In this document: positions 28,016 through 36,290 of the stretch, piece by piece
Position numbering within the stretch: the stretch's first letter is position 1
Layout of the letters: each line of letters starts with the position of its first letter
Origin: a virus
Strand: one strand, 5' to 3'
DNA length: 46,678 nt
IMG/VR virus record: IMGVR_UViG_3300042540_001044
Location: 1 to 46,678 of that record
Program-made: the position numbers and the translations under genes
The notes under the pieces: generated by a model
Seen by the model: only the letters and a program-made list of their open reading frames with translations
Told to the model about the DNA's origin: nothing
Database searches by the model: none

Positions 28016-30931
28016 TTATGGTCTGGGTGTGTTCAACACCCGGCGTACATCTTCGTCAGATGGGAACATCTGATCTTCATCACCTGTCCGATATCGGTAG
28101 ATGACTTGCTCCCATGAATGGGAGTTGCGGGCATACACCCGCTCCCTCATCACCCTCGACACGTCCGAGTCGGAGTTCGGGATGATCGCCAGGGTCTTGG
28201 GTGCGAACTGGTACATGATCTCTGCACCCGTAGCACCGTCCCTGGACTTGAGGATCTTCATGTGGATCTCGCCGGACTGCTCATCCACTGGGCGTCCTGG
28301 CTGCTGATCCGGCTTCCAGATCGCGAGCATCATGTCGCTCGTCTCCTCGATGGCACCGGAGGACTTCGCCATGTCAGCAGACAGCTCCTTGCCGAACGAG
28401 CCGGTCCTATTGACCTGATGCGGCGCGTAGATGACGATCTGCTTGCGCTTCGCGATGCCCTTAAGGCCCATGATCGCCGAGGTAGTGCGGTCATACTCGT
28501 CACCAGTGAACCCGCGCGCATAGTAGCCAAGATAGTCGATGCACACGAAGTCAGGCAAACTGCCCGTCTCGTATTCGTACTGCTCGATGCACGCCTCAAG
28601 GTCATCTTCAGTGATCTTGTTCTTGTCAACGAGGAAGAACTTGTCGGACCAGTAGCGGATCGTGTCCTCGTTGGTAGCCCAAGGGTCGTAGAACGAATGG
28701 ATACGGCGGGCACGCTCGAACCACTCGTTACGCGTCTGCTCAAGTGAGACAAAAAGAATCTTGATGTCCGGCTTCAGCATCGACATACGGTGAAACAAGT
28801 TGAGACTAATCAAAGTCTTGCCGACGTTCGTCTTCGCGATCAGCGTCACCACCTGGCCCGGCAACATCCCGTGACGCATCTGCGAGTCGATCTCACGCAC
28901 GTTCCAACGCAAACCCACAAGGTTCGGGTTGCCTTCGATCTCCGTCCAACGCTCATACGCCTCAGACACCGAGACCAACAGGCCGCCTACCGACTTGCGA
29001 AACAACCAGTCGAAATCGTCCTTGTTCTTGCCGTAGTCAACGATCCAATCGCTGACATCGATCTTCTTCCCCTTGTTCTCATCCGGGATCTCCACGATCC
29101 TCGACCGAGGACCCAGCTTCGACGCCAACTTCTCTGCCCCAGCGCGCCCAGCCTGATCGTTATCGAAACAGATGTGGACACGCTTCGCCTCAGAGATATG
29201 CTTGCCCCACGAATCCTGCCACGACGACACCCCCGGCAAACCCATCGCCGAGAACCCGAGCTGATCGAGCGCCATCGCATCGAACTCGCCCTCAGTCAAC
29301 ACAATGCTGTCGTCGTAGATCCCTGCATCAGAGTTGAAAAGCCGCGCCGACTGCCCATGAGGCGTCAGATACTTGCCCTTCATGTCCTTGCCACGGATCT
29401 GGATCGTCTGCCCCATCAACAGATACGGGATCGTGATCTTATCCTTGAAGAAATCGTTGCCCCACTTGTCGACGAGACCAGTGCGGATCATGTCCTCAAC
29501 ACTGTGCCCCGCGTTCACCAGATGGGTGACGAGCCCACCCTCTGCCGGAGCCCAACCCAGCCTGAACTTCTCGATCGTCTCATTGGTGAGACCACGCTTC
29601 TCGCGCAGATACTGGTAGGCGGCAGGAGCGTTGCTCAGCTGCTCGTAGTAGAACCTGGAAGCCGTGTTGTAGATCCCCAGCAGCACATCATCAGGGAGAT
29701 CATCGTCCTTCGCCTCCGGGTTGGCGAACTTGATGGGCGCGTCACCGAAATGCTTGCGGATCTTGTTGAAGCCACCGGTCTCGCCGCACACGAAACAATT
29801 GCCTGTCAAAATGTTGTCTTCGAGCGCGAAGTTGCCGTACCCGTCCACGACCGCACAGAACACCTCCTCGACGCGGTCGGTCGACTGGATAGACTCAACA
29901 ACCCAGCCCTTGCGGTTGTACTTCGCGCCTCGATTGAATCGCTCCCTGTGCTCTTCAATCAGGAAGAAGTCCTCACTCAAATCCTCGGAAGCGAGCCGCA
30001 CACCAAAGATTGAGGAAGGCCCATCACTGTAACCCGTCCGCACCTGCTCAAAGATGCCGTAGGTGACAATGCCGAGCACATTGCACAGGTCACGCACGTA
30101 CTCCAAGACTGCACGATCACAGCAATGGAGAACCGGAGAGTCAGCGGTAGATGAGTAGCAACCATCTGCCGCGAAGTAGCCAGCGAGCCAGCCGAACAGA
30201 TAGGACCGCGACTCAGAAAGGGATGGAAGCTCCGTCTTATAGAAGCCTGGGAACCCACCCATCCTCAGCACTGGCTTGCCGGTTGACGACTCCCTGGTTG
30301 AGCTTGGATGATCGGGGAAGTATCTCAGCAGCGCATCGTCCTTGGGGGCATTGAAGTATGCCACCGAAGAACCGTGAGCCAATGTCCCGTCGCCGAAGAT
30401 GAAGCCTCGCACAATGCCGTGATGACTTACCAAGGGGTGAGAATGAGCAACGGACTGGACCTGAGCGCCGACGAGGCGCATTCCAGGCTTTAGGTCAGAG
30501 GTAAGAACCTCTCTGCGCCTGTCACGATCCTTGCCAGACTTCACGAACCAGCGATGCGCTGGGGTTGCATGAATGGTCTTCTTGACGCCATTTCGAGTCA
30601 ACGTAATAGCGTCAAGCTTCTGTTCACCGAAGGACAAGACCGGGGCCTCGCGCCAAGTACATACCCCGTTTGGAGCAGCGACCAAGAGTTCGGCGGTCGT
30701 GCCAGCGAGTGAGCCGATCTCTTTGATGCCGCCCCTAGTAATGATCCGAGTGCCAGCAGCCAGGCAGTTGAAGACTCCGAGCGCGCCGCTTGACTCATCG
30801 ATGTTGATGTAGAGCCGACCCCGATCACTCGGGTCTTCCCCATGGAACCAGCAGGTCGTGTGGACGTTGCTCTCGTTGGCTGGCTTGAGCTGGATGTCCT
30901 TGGACTCCAGATAGTCGATGATGTCGTTCAA
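28016..30931 (-). CDS. Primase-helicase (DnaG/DnaB-like), interrupted by an intein
   Basis: 971 aa as coded and about 648 aa after splicing. TTG 30931 overlaps the previous stop. Zinc finger: CWFH and, after the intein, CFVCGE. TOPRIM: VLTEGEFDAMAL and HICFDNDQAGRAGAEKL. Helicase: Walker A LIAKTNVGKT and Walker B DFVCIDYLGYY, then IYAPHQVNRTG with a helicase arginine/glutamine region. This is a T7 gp4-like two-function protein that unwinds DNA and makes primers. It feeds the DnaE polymerase encoded downstream in the same direction. The intein splits the zinc finger between its two Cys pairs. Confidence 0.92.
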   Translation of the reverse strand: MNDIIDYLESKDIQLKPANESNVHTTCWFHGEDPSDRGRLYINIDESSGALGVFNCLAAGTRIITRGGIKEIGSLAGTTAELLVAAPNGVCTWREAPVLSFGEQKLDAITLTRNGVKKTIHATPAHRWFVKSGKDRDRRREVLTSDLKPGMRLVGAQVQSVAHSHPLVSHHGIVRGFIFGDGTLAHGSSVAYFNAPKDDALLRYFPDHPSSTRESSTGKPVLRMGGFPGFYKTELPSLSESRSYLFGWLAGYFAADGCYSSTADSPVLHCCDRAVLEYVRDLCNVLGIVTYGIFEQVRTGYSDGPSSIFGVRLASEDLSEDFFLIEEHRERFNRGAKYNRKGWVVESIQSTDRVEEVFCAVVDGYGNFALEDNILTGNCFVCGETGGFNKIRKHFGDAPIKFANPEAKDDDLPDDVLLGIYNTASRFYYEQLSNAPAAYQYLREKRGLTNETIEKFRLGWAPAEGGLVTHLVNAGHSVEDMIRTGLVDKWGNDFFKDKITIPYLLMGQTIQIRGKDMKGKYLTPHGQSARLFNSDAGIYDDSIVLTEGEFDAMALDQLGFSAMGLPGVSSWQDSWGKHISEAKRVHICFDNDQAGRAGAEKLASKLGPRSRIVEIPDENKGKKIDVSDWIVDYGKNKDDFDWLFRKSVGGLLVSVSEAYERWTEIEGNPNLVGLRWNVREIDSQMRHGMLPGQVVTLIAKTNVGKTLISLNLFHRMSMLKPDIKILFVSLEQTRNEWFERARRIHSFYDPWATNEDTIRYWSDKFFLVDKNKITEDDLEACIEQYEYETGSLPDFVCIDYLGYYARGFTGDEYDRTTSAIMGLKGIAKRKQIVIYAPHQVNRTGSFGKELSADMAKSSGAIEETSDMMLAIWKPDQQPGRPVDEQSGEIHMKILKSRDGATGAEIMYQFAPKTLAIIPNSDSDVSRVMRERVYARNSHSWEQVIYRYRTGDEDQMFPSDEDVRRVLNTPRP
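29798..30766 (-). mobile_element. Intein in the primase zinc finger, 323 aa
   Basis: Residues 56-378 of the precursor. It starts CLAAGTRIITRGG (block A), has TPAHRWFV with the block B Thr-x-x-His, and carries two LAGLIDADG-type helices, VRGFIFGDGTL and FGWLAGYFAADGC. It ends FALEDNILTGN followed by Cys+1 of CFVCGE. The residue before the last Asn is Gly rather than the usual His. Flanking residues: VFN|C...N|CFVC. Confidence 0.9.
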
Positions 30932-31188
30932 AGTGGGTTCGCGTCCCTGTTGATAGCAATGGCCCGATAGTTGCTCGGCAAGCGCTGAGGCTCCTGGAAC
31001 ACGTCAAAGCTCTCCAGCTTGAACGTGATCTCTGGGATGTCATGGATCGTGCTGATCGACTGGGAGTTACCCAGGTCGTAGATCTTCTCGGTCGGGATGT
31101 TGAGATGCCCCGGCTCGTTCGACTGGATCCGGTCAATGGACCAGTCCCCGTCAGCATCCATGAAGATTTTGCCTGATCTAATTGTCAT
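30928..31188 (-). CDS. Hypothetical 86-aa protein next to tRNA-like element
   Basis: ATG 31188 lies one base after the discriminator of the tRNA-like element and has no Shine-Dalgarno. The protein is acidic and beta-rich (FMDADGDWSIDRIQSNE, IPEITFKLESFDVFQE). It ends in a TTGA overlap with the primase. So the replication operon starts at this tRNA-like boundary unless transcripts read through from upstream. Confidence 0.62.
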   Translation of the reverse strand: MTIRSGKIFMDADGDWSIDRIQSNEPGHLNIPTEKIYDLGNSQSISTIHDIPEITFKLESFDVFQEPQRLPSNYRAIAINRDANPL

Positions 31189-31189
31189 A

Positions 31190-31258
31190 GCGCGCAGACG
31201 GGATTCGAAACCCGCAACTCCGTCTCGTTCGACGGCGTGATGCTTTCACCACTGCGCT
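31190..31258 (-). tRNA. tRNA-like element before the primase operon
   Basis: Reading leftward, acceptor GCGCAG pairs with CTGCGC (first position mismatched); D-arm GTGA/TCAC with only a 5-base loop and no GG; anticodon stem CCGTC/GACGG with a 6-base loop GAACGA; 4-nt variable region; T-arm GCGGG/CCCGT with 8-base loop TTTCGAAT. No CCA encoded. The anticodon loop cannot decode normally. The ATG of the next gene is at 31188. Decayed tRNA or a processing signal. Confidence 0.5.
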
Positions 31259-31262
31259 GAGA

Positions 31263-31309
31263 CGGGAGGGTTGGATGTCCCAGAGCCTTCCAACCACCCA
31301 ACCCTCCCG
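31263..31309 (-). terminator. 12-bp inverted repeat between SSB-like gene and tRNA-like element
   Basis: CGGGAGGGTTGG (31263-31274) is exactly complementary to CCAACCCTCCCG (31298-31309), with a 23-base loop. It sits right after the stop at 31315 and before the tRNA-like element. No U-run follows in the leftward direction. It may terminate part of the transcripts or protect the 3' end. Confidence 0.5.
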
Positions 31310-31314
31310 AAACC

Positions 31315-31848
31315 TTAGAACGCGTCCTCAACGTCCTGGTAGGTCTTCGCAGGAAACACGTCCTGCACGAAGTGCTTCAGCACACCGGTCGTCTTGTTGC
31401 GACGATTGCCAACGAGGATGCGAGCGTGCTTCCCGGCGAGGTCAGGGAAGATGGTCTTCATCCCACCCTTGCCGTTGTCAACCTGCGCGTCACGCAGATC
31501 GAAGCCTTCGGGCAGCTCGCTGACGCCCATGATGCCCTGGATCCACAGGCGAAGCTTGCACTTCGGACTGTAGTCGAACCATGGCATCGTGTTGCCCCAG
31601 AGGTTGGTCTTCTCGTATGCGCCGTTGATGACGCGGAACCTGAAGGAGACCTCCTTGGTCTCATCATCAGCATTACGGATGGCCCATTCAGGACGGTCCC
31701 GCAGTTCCACCTCAACGACTTCGACCTCAACGATCTCGCCGTCCGGGATAACCGGGTACTCCTTCTTGGCTCCACTGAAGGACTCTGAGCCTCCGGTGTT
31801 CTGACTGCCATCGTTTGCCCCGCGAGGGGGGAGGGTAAACATGCCCAT
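31315..31848 (-). CDS. DUF669-like ssDNA-binding protein
   Basis: 177 aa, ATG 31848. The order of segments matches DUF669-type phage proteins: YPVIPDGEIVEVEVVEVELR, then FRFRVINGAYEKTNLWGN, then GKHARILVGNRRNKTTGV and a C-terminal VFPAKTYQDVEDAF. Those proteins are thought to act like SSB with the neighbouring Sak4-type ATPase in single-strand annealing. Expected to coat ssDNA during replication. Confidence 0.72.
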   Translation of the reverse strand: MGMFTLPPRGANDGSQNTGGSESFSGAKKEYPVIPDGEIVEVEVVEVELRDRPEWAIRNADDETKEVSFRFRVINGAYEKTNLWGNTMPWFDYSPKCKLRLWIQGIMGVSELPEGFDLRDAQVDNGKGGMKTIFPDLAGKHARILVGNRRNKTTGVLKHFVQDVFPAKTYQDVEDAF

Positions 31849-31871
31849 AACTGTGTCTCTTTTCTAGTGTC

Positions 31872-32963
31872 TCAACTATTGCGACGACTATCGAAACAGC
31901 CAGCACAGAGCGGGGTGCGGTAGCGAATCATGGCCAGATCAATCCGGTCCTGGTTCTCCACCGCCTTGCCGCAATCCGCACAAGCCGTACCTGTCGCCTC
32001 TTCAACGGGGGTTTCCGTCTCAGACAACGCCTCCGCCACCACAGGGGCAGCTTCAGCTCCGAACTGCTTGGCCCGATCCGTCAGACCAGCAATGTAGGTA
32101 TCGACGGGAACACCAGTGGTATTAAGGGCTTCGTCAGCCTGAACCTCAGCCGAATCGTCCTCAAAAATCAGGCTCTCTGGCAGAGATTCAGCCTTCGCAG
32201 AGACCAGCTCATGGAGCGTCCCGAAGTCGTTCTGGAAATCCAACTCCATCTCAGGAGGCAGCACACCAGACAGATCCTTGACCCACTCGTACATGGCCGA
32301 CGGATACGTGATCATCGTCCGCGAATCAAAGTGAACCGCAGTATCCTCCGACATGTAAGGATCGCGACCCATCTCCTCGATGAGCTCCGGGCCGCCAGTC
32401 GAATAGTGGCGCGCAGTGATCAGCAACGCCATGTCCATGTACTGACTGACCTGCTCACAGAAGGAACCCTGCAGGCTGGGCTTGAAGAACAGCTGCCCGG
32501 TGACACCATCAGTGACTTCCTTGAGGTGAGTCACGAAGATGATGTGCATCGGGAGCTTGCACAGGCCCTCAACGATCGTGTGCATGCGCTGGGACAGCCA
32601 GCCCCAGTCACCTGCCGTCGTCTCAGCGCGCTTCTGAGAAGCGAGACGCTCCGTCATCAGGATGCGCTGGAACTCGTCCAGTGTGTCGATCACCAGAGTA
32701 TCGACAGGCCCATGAAAATGCTCCTCAACGCTCATTCCGAAACCGTCGAGCATCAGCTTCATCTGCAGCATCTCTGCTTCGGAACCGATGTTAACGTAGC
32801 GAACGCCACGGTCGGCGATCGACATGAGACCACCGCGCGCATTAGCGAACAGCGGGTTGGGGGCGGTCGCCGAGAAGCGGGTCTTGCCCGCTCCCGGCTG
32901 ACCGGCGACAAGCAGCCGCAAGTGCTGCCCGTAATCGTCTTGTCCTGTGGTGTGGACCTTCAC
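31872..32963 (-). CDS. Sak4/RecA-like ATPase with C-terminal zinc ribbon
   Basis: 363 aa, ATG 32963 (overlaps the upstream TGA). Walker A VAGQPGAGKTRF near residue 20, Walker B VDTLVIDTLDEF, and IIFVTHLKEVTDG as sensor. The core is an AAA_24/Sak4-type RecA-fold ATPase found in phage recombination. An acidic linker (EDDSAEVQADEALN) leads to a zinc ribbon, CADCGK and CAGC, unusual at this place. It probably cooperates with the DUF669-like protein just downstream and is separate from RecA. Confidence 0.85.
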   Translation of the reverse strand: MKVHTTGQDDYGQHLRLLVAGQPGAGKTRFSATAPNPLFANARGGLMSIADRGVRYVNIGSEAEMLQMKLMLDGFGMSVEEHFHGPVDTLVIDTLDEFQRILMTERLASQKRAETTAGDWGWLSQRMHTIVEGLCKLPMHIIFVTHLKEVTDGVTGQLFFKPSLQGSFCEQVSQYMDMALLITARHYSTGGPELIEEMGRDPYMSEDTAVHFDSRTMITYPSAMYEWVKDLSGVLPPEMELDFQNDFGTLHELVSAKAESLPESLIFEDDSAEVQADEALNTTGVPVDTYIAGLTDRAKQFGAEAAPVVAEALSETETPVEEATGTACADCGKAVENQDRIDLAMIRYRTPLCAGCFDSRRNS

Positions 32964-33229
32964 TTAGTGGCCTTCCGGGGGGTGATGCGGTACTGGCGCG
33001 TCGTGCCCTTGGCCGACACACGCATGTCGATCTGGTAGCCGTCCTGACGCAGCTCACGCAGACGGCGCAGCCCCTCGGAACCACCCAGGCTGGGGTGGGT
33101 CAGCAGCCAGCCGTCGATCCAGCCACCCGAAGTCTTGTAGGTGTTGCCGTCGATCACGACGCGGCCACGGCGGCGAGCCGTAGTCAGAGTTTCCAGCACC
33201 AGCTGCTTACGAGTCTTGGTCTTGGTCAT
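32960..33229 (-). CDS. Small winged-helix-like protein, 89 aa
   Basis: ATG 33229 with AAGGAAA upstream. Basic, with KQLVLETLTTARRRGRV, a helix-turn (EGLRRLRELRQDGYQIDM) and a strand TTRQYRITP. The last part fits a winged helix seen in phage regulators of recombination operons. It lies between the nuclease and the Sak4-like gene. Start and stop overlap neighbours. Confidence 0.62.
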   Translation of the reverse strand: MTKTKTRKQLVLETLTTARRRGRVVIDGNTYKTSGGWIDGWLLTHPSLGGSEGLRRLRELRQDGYQIDMRVSAKGTTRQYRITPRKATK

Positions 33230-33243
33230 TTCTCATTTTCCTT

Positions 33244-35124
33244 TCAGAAGCCAGGATCAACTGGCGGTACATACGCCTTGCACTGTTCGGTGTAAGGACA
33301 AAAGGTGCAAGCATCCCCGCTGATACTAGGGACATACACATCGTACTTCATGGCTTTCTCGATCTCATCACAACACCGGAGCAGCCTCAAGAAATCGCCG
33401 TCGTCGCGGGGACCGCAGTCCAGCTCCTTGTTTTGACGCAAGTGATACCAGATCACCTTGCGGTCAGCGTCCTTGAACCGCTCGTACAGCTCCTGCCCGT
33501 TCTCCATCGGTGGGTACCGCGGCGAGCCGTCATCGTTCTGTGTCATCGACGTGCCGTCATCGAACCCCAGCCAGAACTCGGGCTGCATCGACGCGTAGTA
33601 GTAGATCGTGTTGCCCGTGAAGTACACCTGACCGTTTCGACGAGCGAACCATGTCCCGTTTGCGGTACGCGGACACCACACGGTCCCGGTGTATTGAACC
33701 TCAGACCTCACACTCTTCACAGGAGCGAAGAGTGGACGGCGATCCTTGATGCTCAGGATCCAGAACTCTCGGCCAGCGTAGGCCCCCGACCCTCCAACGG
33801 CAGTCTTCCTAAGGGAAGTTCTCATACCGAGGAGCGAACAAGCCATCTGGAAAGGGTCAAGACGCTCACGAACAGACTGAGTAATCACTCGACATCCATT
33901 CTGTTCTGACCCATCAGCCATGAGTGATACATCAATGAAGAGCTGCAACTGATCCAGAGTGAGCGAGGCCACGAACTGTGGATCCACGACCTTGACTGAG
34001 GGATCTACGAACACTTGGAGCAGCTCCAAAGAAGCGGTGCGATTCAAGTAGAACCGCGTCACATCAGAATCGACAGACTCACGCCAAGCTGGCTGAGGGA
34101 GAGACTGACCGCCATTCCTGAGGGAGGCGAGTGGAGCTCCATACAGATCGGTTAGCGCTCCGCGGATACGGGCAACATAATCCGGGTTGACGGAATCAGA
34201 TTGAGAGATCGAGACAGATCCACCTTCCATGAGGTGGCCCTCGGTCCAGAACCAAGACACAAGCTCAACGAACGAAGACTGGTACTTGGCTGCATTGGGC
34301 AGGTTGGCCACGTCAGCAGCACAAATCACTCTGTCAGAGCCCGTGAGATCCTCGGACAGAACAACTCTCTTCTCGATGCGGGAACTAGAGCTGCTCGTCA
34401 CTCGATGCTGGACCGGCCAACGATGATTCAGAGTAGTGAGAGACGAATGAGCCTTGCCCTCCATCGAGAGGAGGGTCTGATCGGTTGCCTGGAAGGTGTG
34501 AACATCAAGAGCTGGCTGCCATTCCGCCATGTCGGTGTCGTGATTCAATGTCATGACATCCTCGCCCACCAAGACCTGATCGAACCGCTTCCAGCCACGA
34601 CGGGTCAGGATTTCGGTCTCCTCGTCAGCGCAGAACTGCAGATCCAAGTACAGGGAATCAAAGTTGGGCTTCGATCCGCTTGTCTTGTAGTCGCACACCC
34701 GCAGCTCTTCACCGCTGTTACGGGTCGCTTCGATCATATCCACGATACCGGAGAGGTGGTGGTGACCGAACGGGACGCAGAACTTGTGCTCTGCGGCGAT
34801 CATCTCACGGTTCGCCCACGCAGCCGACTCGTGGTACTCAAGGATGCACTTGACCCCGGTTTCCTGCAAACCACCGTAAGTCACTCGGCGGTGCCAGAAG
34901 TCTGGCTCGACGCCGAGAGCAGAAGGGTTCTCCCAGGTGTAGAGGAAGCGCGCTACCGCCTTGTCCACGTCGTGGTGCTCGTTGTACTGCTCTAGTGCTT
35001 CGTGGACGCAGGTGCCGAAGGTGGCGCTCGCTGACTGCTTGTCGGGGAGCCGCTCGATGTAGTTGAACTTCGCCATCTGCTGGCACTTGCTGTACGTCTT
35101 GATCATCGAGGCGCTGAACTTCAT
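33244..35124 (-). CDS. Cas4/RecB-like PD-(D/E)XK nuclease, interrupted by an intein
   Basis: 626 aa coded, about 285 after splicing. N-terminal SKCQQMAKFNYIERL with Cys14; GTCVHEALEQY with motif His; LSGIVDMIEATRN and CDYKTSG giving the D...DxK nuclease core near residue 145; a C-terminal CTFCPYTEQC cluster. With Cys14 this makes a Cas4-like 4Fe-4S site. Such nucleases cut 5' or 3' single-stranded ends in phage recombination. The intein sits in the RecB QxxxY motif (LQF|TIYYYA). Neighbours are Sak4 and SSB-like genes. Confidence 0.85.
   Translation of the reverse strand: MKFSASMIKTYSKCQQMAKFNYIERLPDKQSASATFGTCVHEALEQYNEHHDVDKAVARFLYTWENPSALGVEPDFWHRRVTYGGLQETGVKCILEYHESAAWANREMIAAEHKFCVPFGHHHLSGIVDMIEATRNSGEELRVCDYKTSGSKPNFDSLYLDLQFCADEETEILTRRGWKRFDQVLVGEDVMTLNHDTDMAEWQPALDVHTFQATDQTLLSMEGKAHSSLTTLNHRWPVQHRVTSSSSSRIEKRVVLSEDLTGSDRVICAADVANLPNAAKYQSSFVELVSWFWTEGHLMEGGSVSISQSDSVNPDYVARIRGALTDLYGAPLASLRNGGQSLPQPAWRESVDSDVTRFYLNRTASLELLQVFVDPSVKVVDPQFVASLTLDQLQLFIDVSLMADGSEQNGCRVITQSVRERLDPFQMACSLLGMRTSLRKTAVGGSGAYAGREFWILSIKDRRPLFAPVKSVRSEVQYTGTVWCPRTANGTWFARRNGQVYFTGNTIYYYASMQPEFWLGFDDGTSMTQNDDGSPRYPPMENGQELYERFKDADRKVIWYHLRQNKELDCGPRDDGDFLRLLRCCDEIEKAMKYDVYVPSISGDACTFCPYTEQCKAYVPPVDPGF
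33610..34632 (-). mobile_element. Intein in the nuclease QxxxY motif, 341 aa
   Basis: Residues 165-505 of the precursor. It begins CADEETEILTRRGWKRF (block A), with a block B TLNHRW. Two helices at WFWTEGHLMEGG and FIDVSLMADGSEQ hold the place of LAGLIDADG motifs but are degenerate. It ends NGQVYFTGN, with Thr+1 of TIYYYA. The residue before the last Asn is Gly, as in the primase intein. Confidence 0.87.
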
Positions 35125-35165
35125 GCGCCCAACATATCATGAGTTCCGCGGACCTCATCACAGAA

Positions 35166-35423
35166 CTACCGGAGGCTGGGCGCACCTGGGTTCTGCGGGA
35201 TACGGCGGAGCAAGCCTCTGGGTTTGGCTCGCTTTACCGTGAAGTAGTTCGCAGGACCGTGGAACGTCAGCGCTTTCGGACTGCGGTTGCGCCAGAGCAA
35301 CAGATGCCAGTTCCTAGAGCGATCGACAGCACCGCGGTTCGACGAACTGGGGTTTGTCCTCCAGTCCTTGGCCCGACTGACGCCAGGGTAGTCCTGCACG
35401 AACTTGTAGTCATACTCATTCAT
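35166..35423 (-). CDS. Hypothetical basic 85-aa protein
   Basis: ATG 35423 in an ATGA overlap with the XRE gene. The N-terminus has MNEYDYKFVQDYPG; the rest is rich in Arg, Asn and Trp (GAVDRSRNWHLLLWRNRSP), perhaps a nucleic-acid-binding segment. No family known. It is kept for position and overlap, with less certainty about its full length. Confidence 0.5.
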   Translation of the reverse strand: MNEYDYKFVQDYPGVSRAKDWRTNPSSSNRGAVDRSRNWHLLLWRNRSPKALTFHGPANYFTVKRAKPRGLLRRIPQNPGAPSLR

Positions 35424-35650
35424 CGCAGCGACCTGATCAAGAACAACACCTCAGCATCCGAGCAGTCCAGCTCGTGGACCAGCCTCGCGAACGTGTCGAC
35501 CGTCGGGACGAACTCGCCACGTTCCATCTTCGACACGTAGCTCTGCGACTTGCCAGCGGCGATCGACAGGGCACGAGCCGACTTGCCGGATCGCACCCGC
35601 AGCTTCGTCATCAGCTGGGAGAACTCCACTCCCGGAGCAGCAAGCTTCAT
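35420..35650 (-). CDS. XRE/Cro-type helix-turn-helix regulator
   Basis: 76 aa from ATG 35650, which overlaps the upstream stop. A typical XRE fold: FSQLMTKLRVRSGKSARAL, then AAGKSQSYVSKMERGEFVP (helix 2-turn-helix 3, recognition helix YVSKMERG), and TVDTFARLVHELDC. It may control the recombination/replication operon just downstream. No dimerisation or effector domain is fused. Confidence 0.85.
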   Translation of the reverse strand: MKLAAPGVEFSQLMTKLRVRSGKSARALSIAAGKSQSYVSKMERGEFVPTVDTFARLVHELDCSDAEVLFLIRSLR

Positions 35651-35808
35651 CGTGTCCTCACCATCAGATAGTTGAGGAACCATGCACCTGACTCGGTATC
35701 CTCTTTAGTTGTACGGTCATTTTTGATCGCACTGAAGTCCGCCTCACATGACACGATGAGATCTTCTTCGCTCTTTGGGGGGTAACAGAAGATGCCAAGG
35801 CCCCTCAT
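35647..35808 (-). CDS. Hypothetical 53-aa protein
   Basis: ATG 35808 overlaps the upstream stop and its own stop overlaps the XRE start, so it is a coupled gene. The product begins MRGLGIFCYPPKSEEDLIVS and ends WFLNYLMVRTR. Two cysteines and an acidic centre are visible. Function unknown. Confidence 0.62.
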   Translation of the reverse strand: MRGLGIFCYPPKSEEDLIVSCEADFSAIKNDRTTKEDTESGAWFLNYLMVRTR

Positions 35809-36290
35809 CGTGACCTCACAAGATGCTCACCACAACCGAAGCACTCCCACACCTCATCCATATTCAGCCACACGCCACCGTACACGGCCATGTGAGGGCA
35901 TGCCTGAGCGAAATCGAACTCGGTCGGCATCTGATGCACCGACTTCGGACCCACCACAAAAATGTCAGGGTCAACTTCGGACACCTCGCTGCGAGTGATC
36001 CACCCGAGTGTCATCGGGCCATCAGCGAGCACCAGAACGTCCGTGTACACGCTGCGCTCGCAGCGGATCGAACCGTCGATGACAGCCACCGGGTACAAGC
36101 CGACGCTGCGACCTGCCCGGTCGATGATCTGCACACCGCGGTCGTCCTTGAACGAGTCGAAGTTCAGGTCGGCGTCGTACTTGAAGATCAGCCGGGCGAG
36201 GGCACCGGAGAACTCAGAGGTATCGTTCCGTCCCCGGTCCAGTGCTCGGGAGTGCAGCTCTTCGGTGAGTTGCTCGACTGACAAATCCAC
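35805..36290 (-). CDS. Hypothetical 161-aa protein with C-terminal zinc-binding motif
   Basis: GTG 36290 is preferred because GGAAGGA lies seven bases upstream; the frame is open further up. The N-terminal 60 residues are helical (SVEQLTEELHSRALDRG), the middle is beta-rich (GLYPVAVIDGSIRCERSVY), and the end has CPHMAVYGG and ECFGCGEH, a likely zinc site. Seen in a similar form in other actinophages but not named. Confidence 0.66.
   Translation of the reverse strand: MDLSVEQLTEELHSRALDRGRNDTSEFSGALARLIFKYDADLNFDSFKDDRGVQIIDRAGRSVGLYPVAVIDGSIRCERSVYTDVLVLADGPMTLGWITRSEVSEVDPDIFVVGPKSVHQMPTEFDFAQACPHMAVYGGVWLNMDEVWECFGCGEHLVRSR

Noticed and set aside
28790-30013. Rightward open frame of 407 codons opposite the primase-helicase
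   Set aside because: Arg/His/Leu-rich antisense frame without motifs. The opposite strand encodes intact primase and helicase motifs.
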